From Candidatus Bathyarchaeota archaeon (GTDB taxonomy: Archaea > Thermoproteota > Bathyarchaeia > Bathyarchaeales > Bathycorpusculaceae), in contig DAOVIH010000057.1 of assembly GCA_030673805.1 (NCBI GenBank), positions 1 to 6,989 of the forward strand: a stretch of 6,989 bases of DNA, written 5' to 3'. The notes beneath the pieces are model-generated. The model saw only the letters and a program-made list of their open reading frames with translations, was not told the origin of the DNA and made no database searches. How positions within the stretch are numbered: the stretch's first letter is position 1; every line of letters starts with the position of its first letter. The position numbers were made by a program, and so were the translations under genes. Below, piece by piece: positions 6,027 to 6,989 of this stretch.

Positions 6027-6043
6027 AACTGTAGTGGCATCAG
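6027..6043 (+). repeat. 17-bp near-perfect direct repeat, copy 2
   Basis: AACTGTAGTGGCATCAG is the partner of the copy at 5818-5834, 209 bp away start to start. It covers the predicted transcript start of pyrD, immediately before its Shine-Dalgarno sequence, which is a natural place for an operator. Confidence 0.4.
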
Positions 6044-6047
6044 GTTT

Positions 6048-6054
6048 AAGGTGA
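6048..6054 (+). promoter_or_regulatory. Shine-Dalgarno sequence favouring the TTG start of pyrD
   Basis: AAGGTGA ends 8 nt before TTG 6063 and 26 nt before ATG 6081. Normal spacing is met only by the TTG. It also overlaps an in-frame GTG at 6051, which has no good site of its own. Confidence 0.5.
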
Positions 6055-6062
6055 AGACATAT

Positions 6063-6989
6063 TTGGTCAACAAACGGTTAATGGTCAACCTTGCCGGCTT
6101 GAATCTTGAAAACCCCACGATTTTAGCTTCCGGAATTTTGGGTTACACTGCTCAATCTTTTAGGAGCATAGTTGAGGGCGGGGCTGGAGCGATTGTCACC
6201 AAGTCCATTGGCCTAGAACCCCAAGTTGGCTATCCAAACCCTACTGTGGTTCAAGCCGAATTTGGTTTAATAAATGCCATGGGCCTCCCAAACCCTGGGA
6301 TAAACGAGTATACCAACGAGATTCATCGTGCAAAAAGCGTTTTGGATATTCCCATTATCGTTAGCATCTTTGGTTTTTCTGTGGAAGATTACACACAGGC
6401 GGCCCAAAAAGCGGCAACAGCAGGCGCTGACGCGCTGGAACTCAATGTTTCCTGTCCCCACGTTAAAGGAACGGGTTCAGAGATAGGTCAGGACCCGAAG
6501 GCTCTGTCAGAGGTTGTGAAAGAAGTGAAAGCTGCGGTCTGCCAACCAGTTTTTGTAAAGTTGTCCCCTAACGTCACTGACATAGCTGCCATCGGGGCTG
6601 TAGCCGCTGAGGCTGGAGCTGACGCTTTGACGGTGATAAACACTGTTAAGGCTATGGCCATTGACTTGGAAACCGCTCTGCCAATCTTGGGAAACAAAAG
6701 AGGAGGTCTGTCTGGGCCAGCTATAAAGCCAATTGCCCTTCGCTGTGTTTACGACATCTACGAAAGGGTAAAGATCCCCATAATAGGCTGTGGCGGCGTT
6801 TCAAACTGGAGGGACGCAATGGAGTTTTTCTTCGCAGGTTCATCTGCGGTTCAGATAGGAACTGCTGTGGCCTTAGAAAGCCCAAAGGTGTTCCAGAGTA
6901 TAACCCAGGGGGTAGCCTCTTATTTAAGCAAGAAAGGGTCCGAGAGCTTATCTGCAATTGTCGGGCTAGCTCATAAAGACAAGGCACCA
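6063..6989 (+). CDS. pyrD: Dihydroorotate dehydrogenase, class 1B catalytic subunit, 3' end cut by window edge
   Basis: This cytoplasmic FMN enzyme oxidises dihydroorotate to orotate, the fourth step of UMP synthesis. In class 1B it normally works with PyrK, an FAD and [2Fe-2S] subunit that passes electrons to NAD+. The 309 codons here, ending ...IVGLAHKDKAP, are close to the usual 300-310, so little is missing. Visible motifs in order are NPTILASGILG at the N-terminus, TKSIGLEP with the FMN-site lysine (K47), INAMGLPNPG, the catalytic-base cysteine in NVSCPH (C131), VKLSPNV, INTVKAMAID, the phosphate-binding GGLSGPAIKP, IIGCGGV and QIGTAVA. A cysteine rather than a serine base marks class 1, and the partner-dependent 1B form is the best fit. 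TTG at 6063 is chosen for its Shine-Dalgarno sequence and promoter spacing; ATG 6081 (303 codons to the edge) and GTG 6051 remain possible. No pyrK lies upstream, so it must be downstream, elsewhere, or replaced. Confidence 0.95.
   Translation, partial: MVNKRLMVNLAGLNLENPTILASGILGYTAQSFRSIVEGGAGAIVTKSIGLEPQVGYPNPTVVQAEFGLINAMGLPNPGINEYTNEIHRAKSVLDIPIIVSIFGFSVEDYTQAAQKAATAGADALELNVSCPHVKGTGSEIGQDPKALSEVVKEVKAAVCQPVFVKLSPNVTDIAAIGAVAAEAGADALTVINTVKAMAIDLETALPILGNKRGGLSGPAIKPIALRCVYDIYERVKIPIIGCGGVSNWRDAMEFFFAGSSAVQIGTAVALESPKVFQSITQGVASYLSKKGSESLSAIVGLAHKDKAP

Noticed and set aside
6721..6987. 88-codon minus-strand ORF inside pyrD
   Set aside because: It overlaps conserved FMN-binding motifs of pyrD on the other strand and has no independent support.

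Overview
The window looks like chromosomal sequence from an uncultured archaeon, most likely of the TACK group and possibly Bathyarchaeia-like. The lineage is inferred, not proven. The evidence is an archaeal-type leucyl-tRNA synthetase of 960 residues, an isoprenoid synthase-fold prenyltransferase, archaeal TATA-box elements at plausible distances from starts, and a mix of leaderless ATG starts and Shine-Dalgarno-led TTG starts. No phage, transposase, CRISPR array, rRNA or tRNA gene was found.

Layout. Positions 1-1194 (minus strand) hold a major facilitator superfamily transporter that runs off the left edge only a little short of its likely C-terminus. Positions 1195-1416 are intergenic; they hold the probable transporter promoter on the minus strand and a small candidate transcription unit on the plus strand (TATA box, Shine-Dalgarno, 13-codon ORF, hairpin). 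Positions 1417-2493 (minus strand) encode a divergent polyprenyl synthetase. A 142-bp divergent gap with a leaderless-type promoter leads to leuS on the plus strand (2636-5518). Positions 5519-5678 contain three successive inverted repeats and then the promoter and a strong ribosome-binding site for a 42-residue, seven-cysteine desulforedoxin-like protein (5679-5807). Positions 5808-6062 contain overlapping inverted repeats, a T-run, a near-perfect 17-bp direct repeat and the pyrD promoter. From 6063 to the right edge is class 1B dihydroorotate dehydrogenase (pyrD), nearly complete.

How the genes relate. They are mostly independent housekeeping units: translation (leuS), pyrimidine synthesis (pyrD), isoprenoid or lipid synthesis (polyprenyl synthetase) and transport. 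The genes on the right half share a strand but are separated by promoter-bearing gaps, so no tight operon is visible. The least ordinary parts are the extra-cysteine metal-binding mini-protein just upstream of pyrD, the prenyl synthase whose substrate-binding motifs depart from the textbook pattern, and the small putative unit at 1321-1445. No clearly new multi-gene system is visible in this window.
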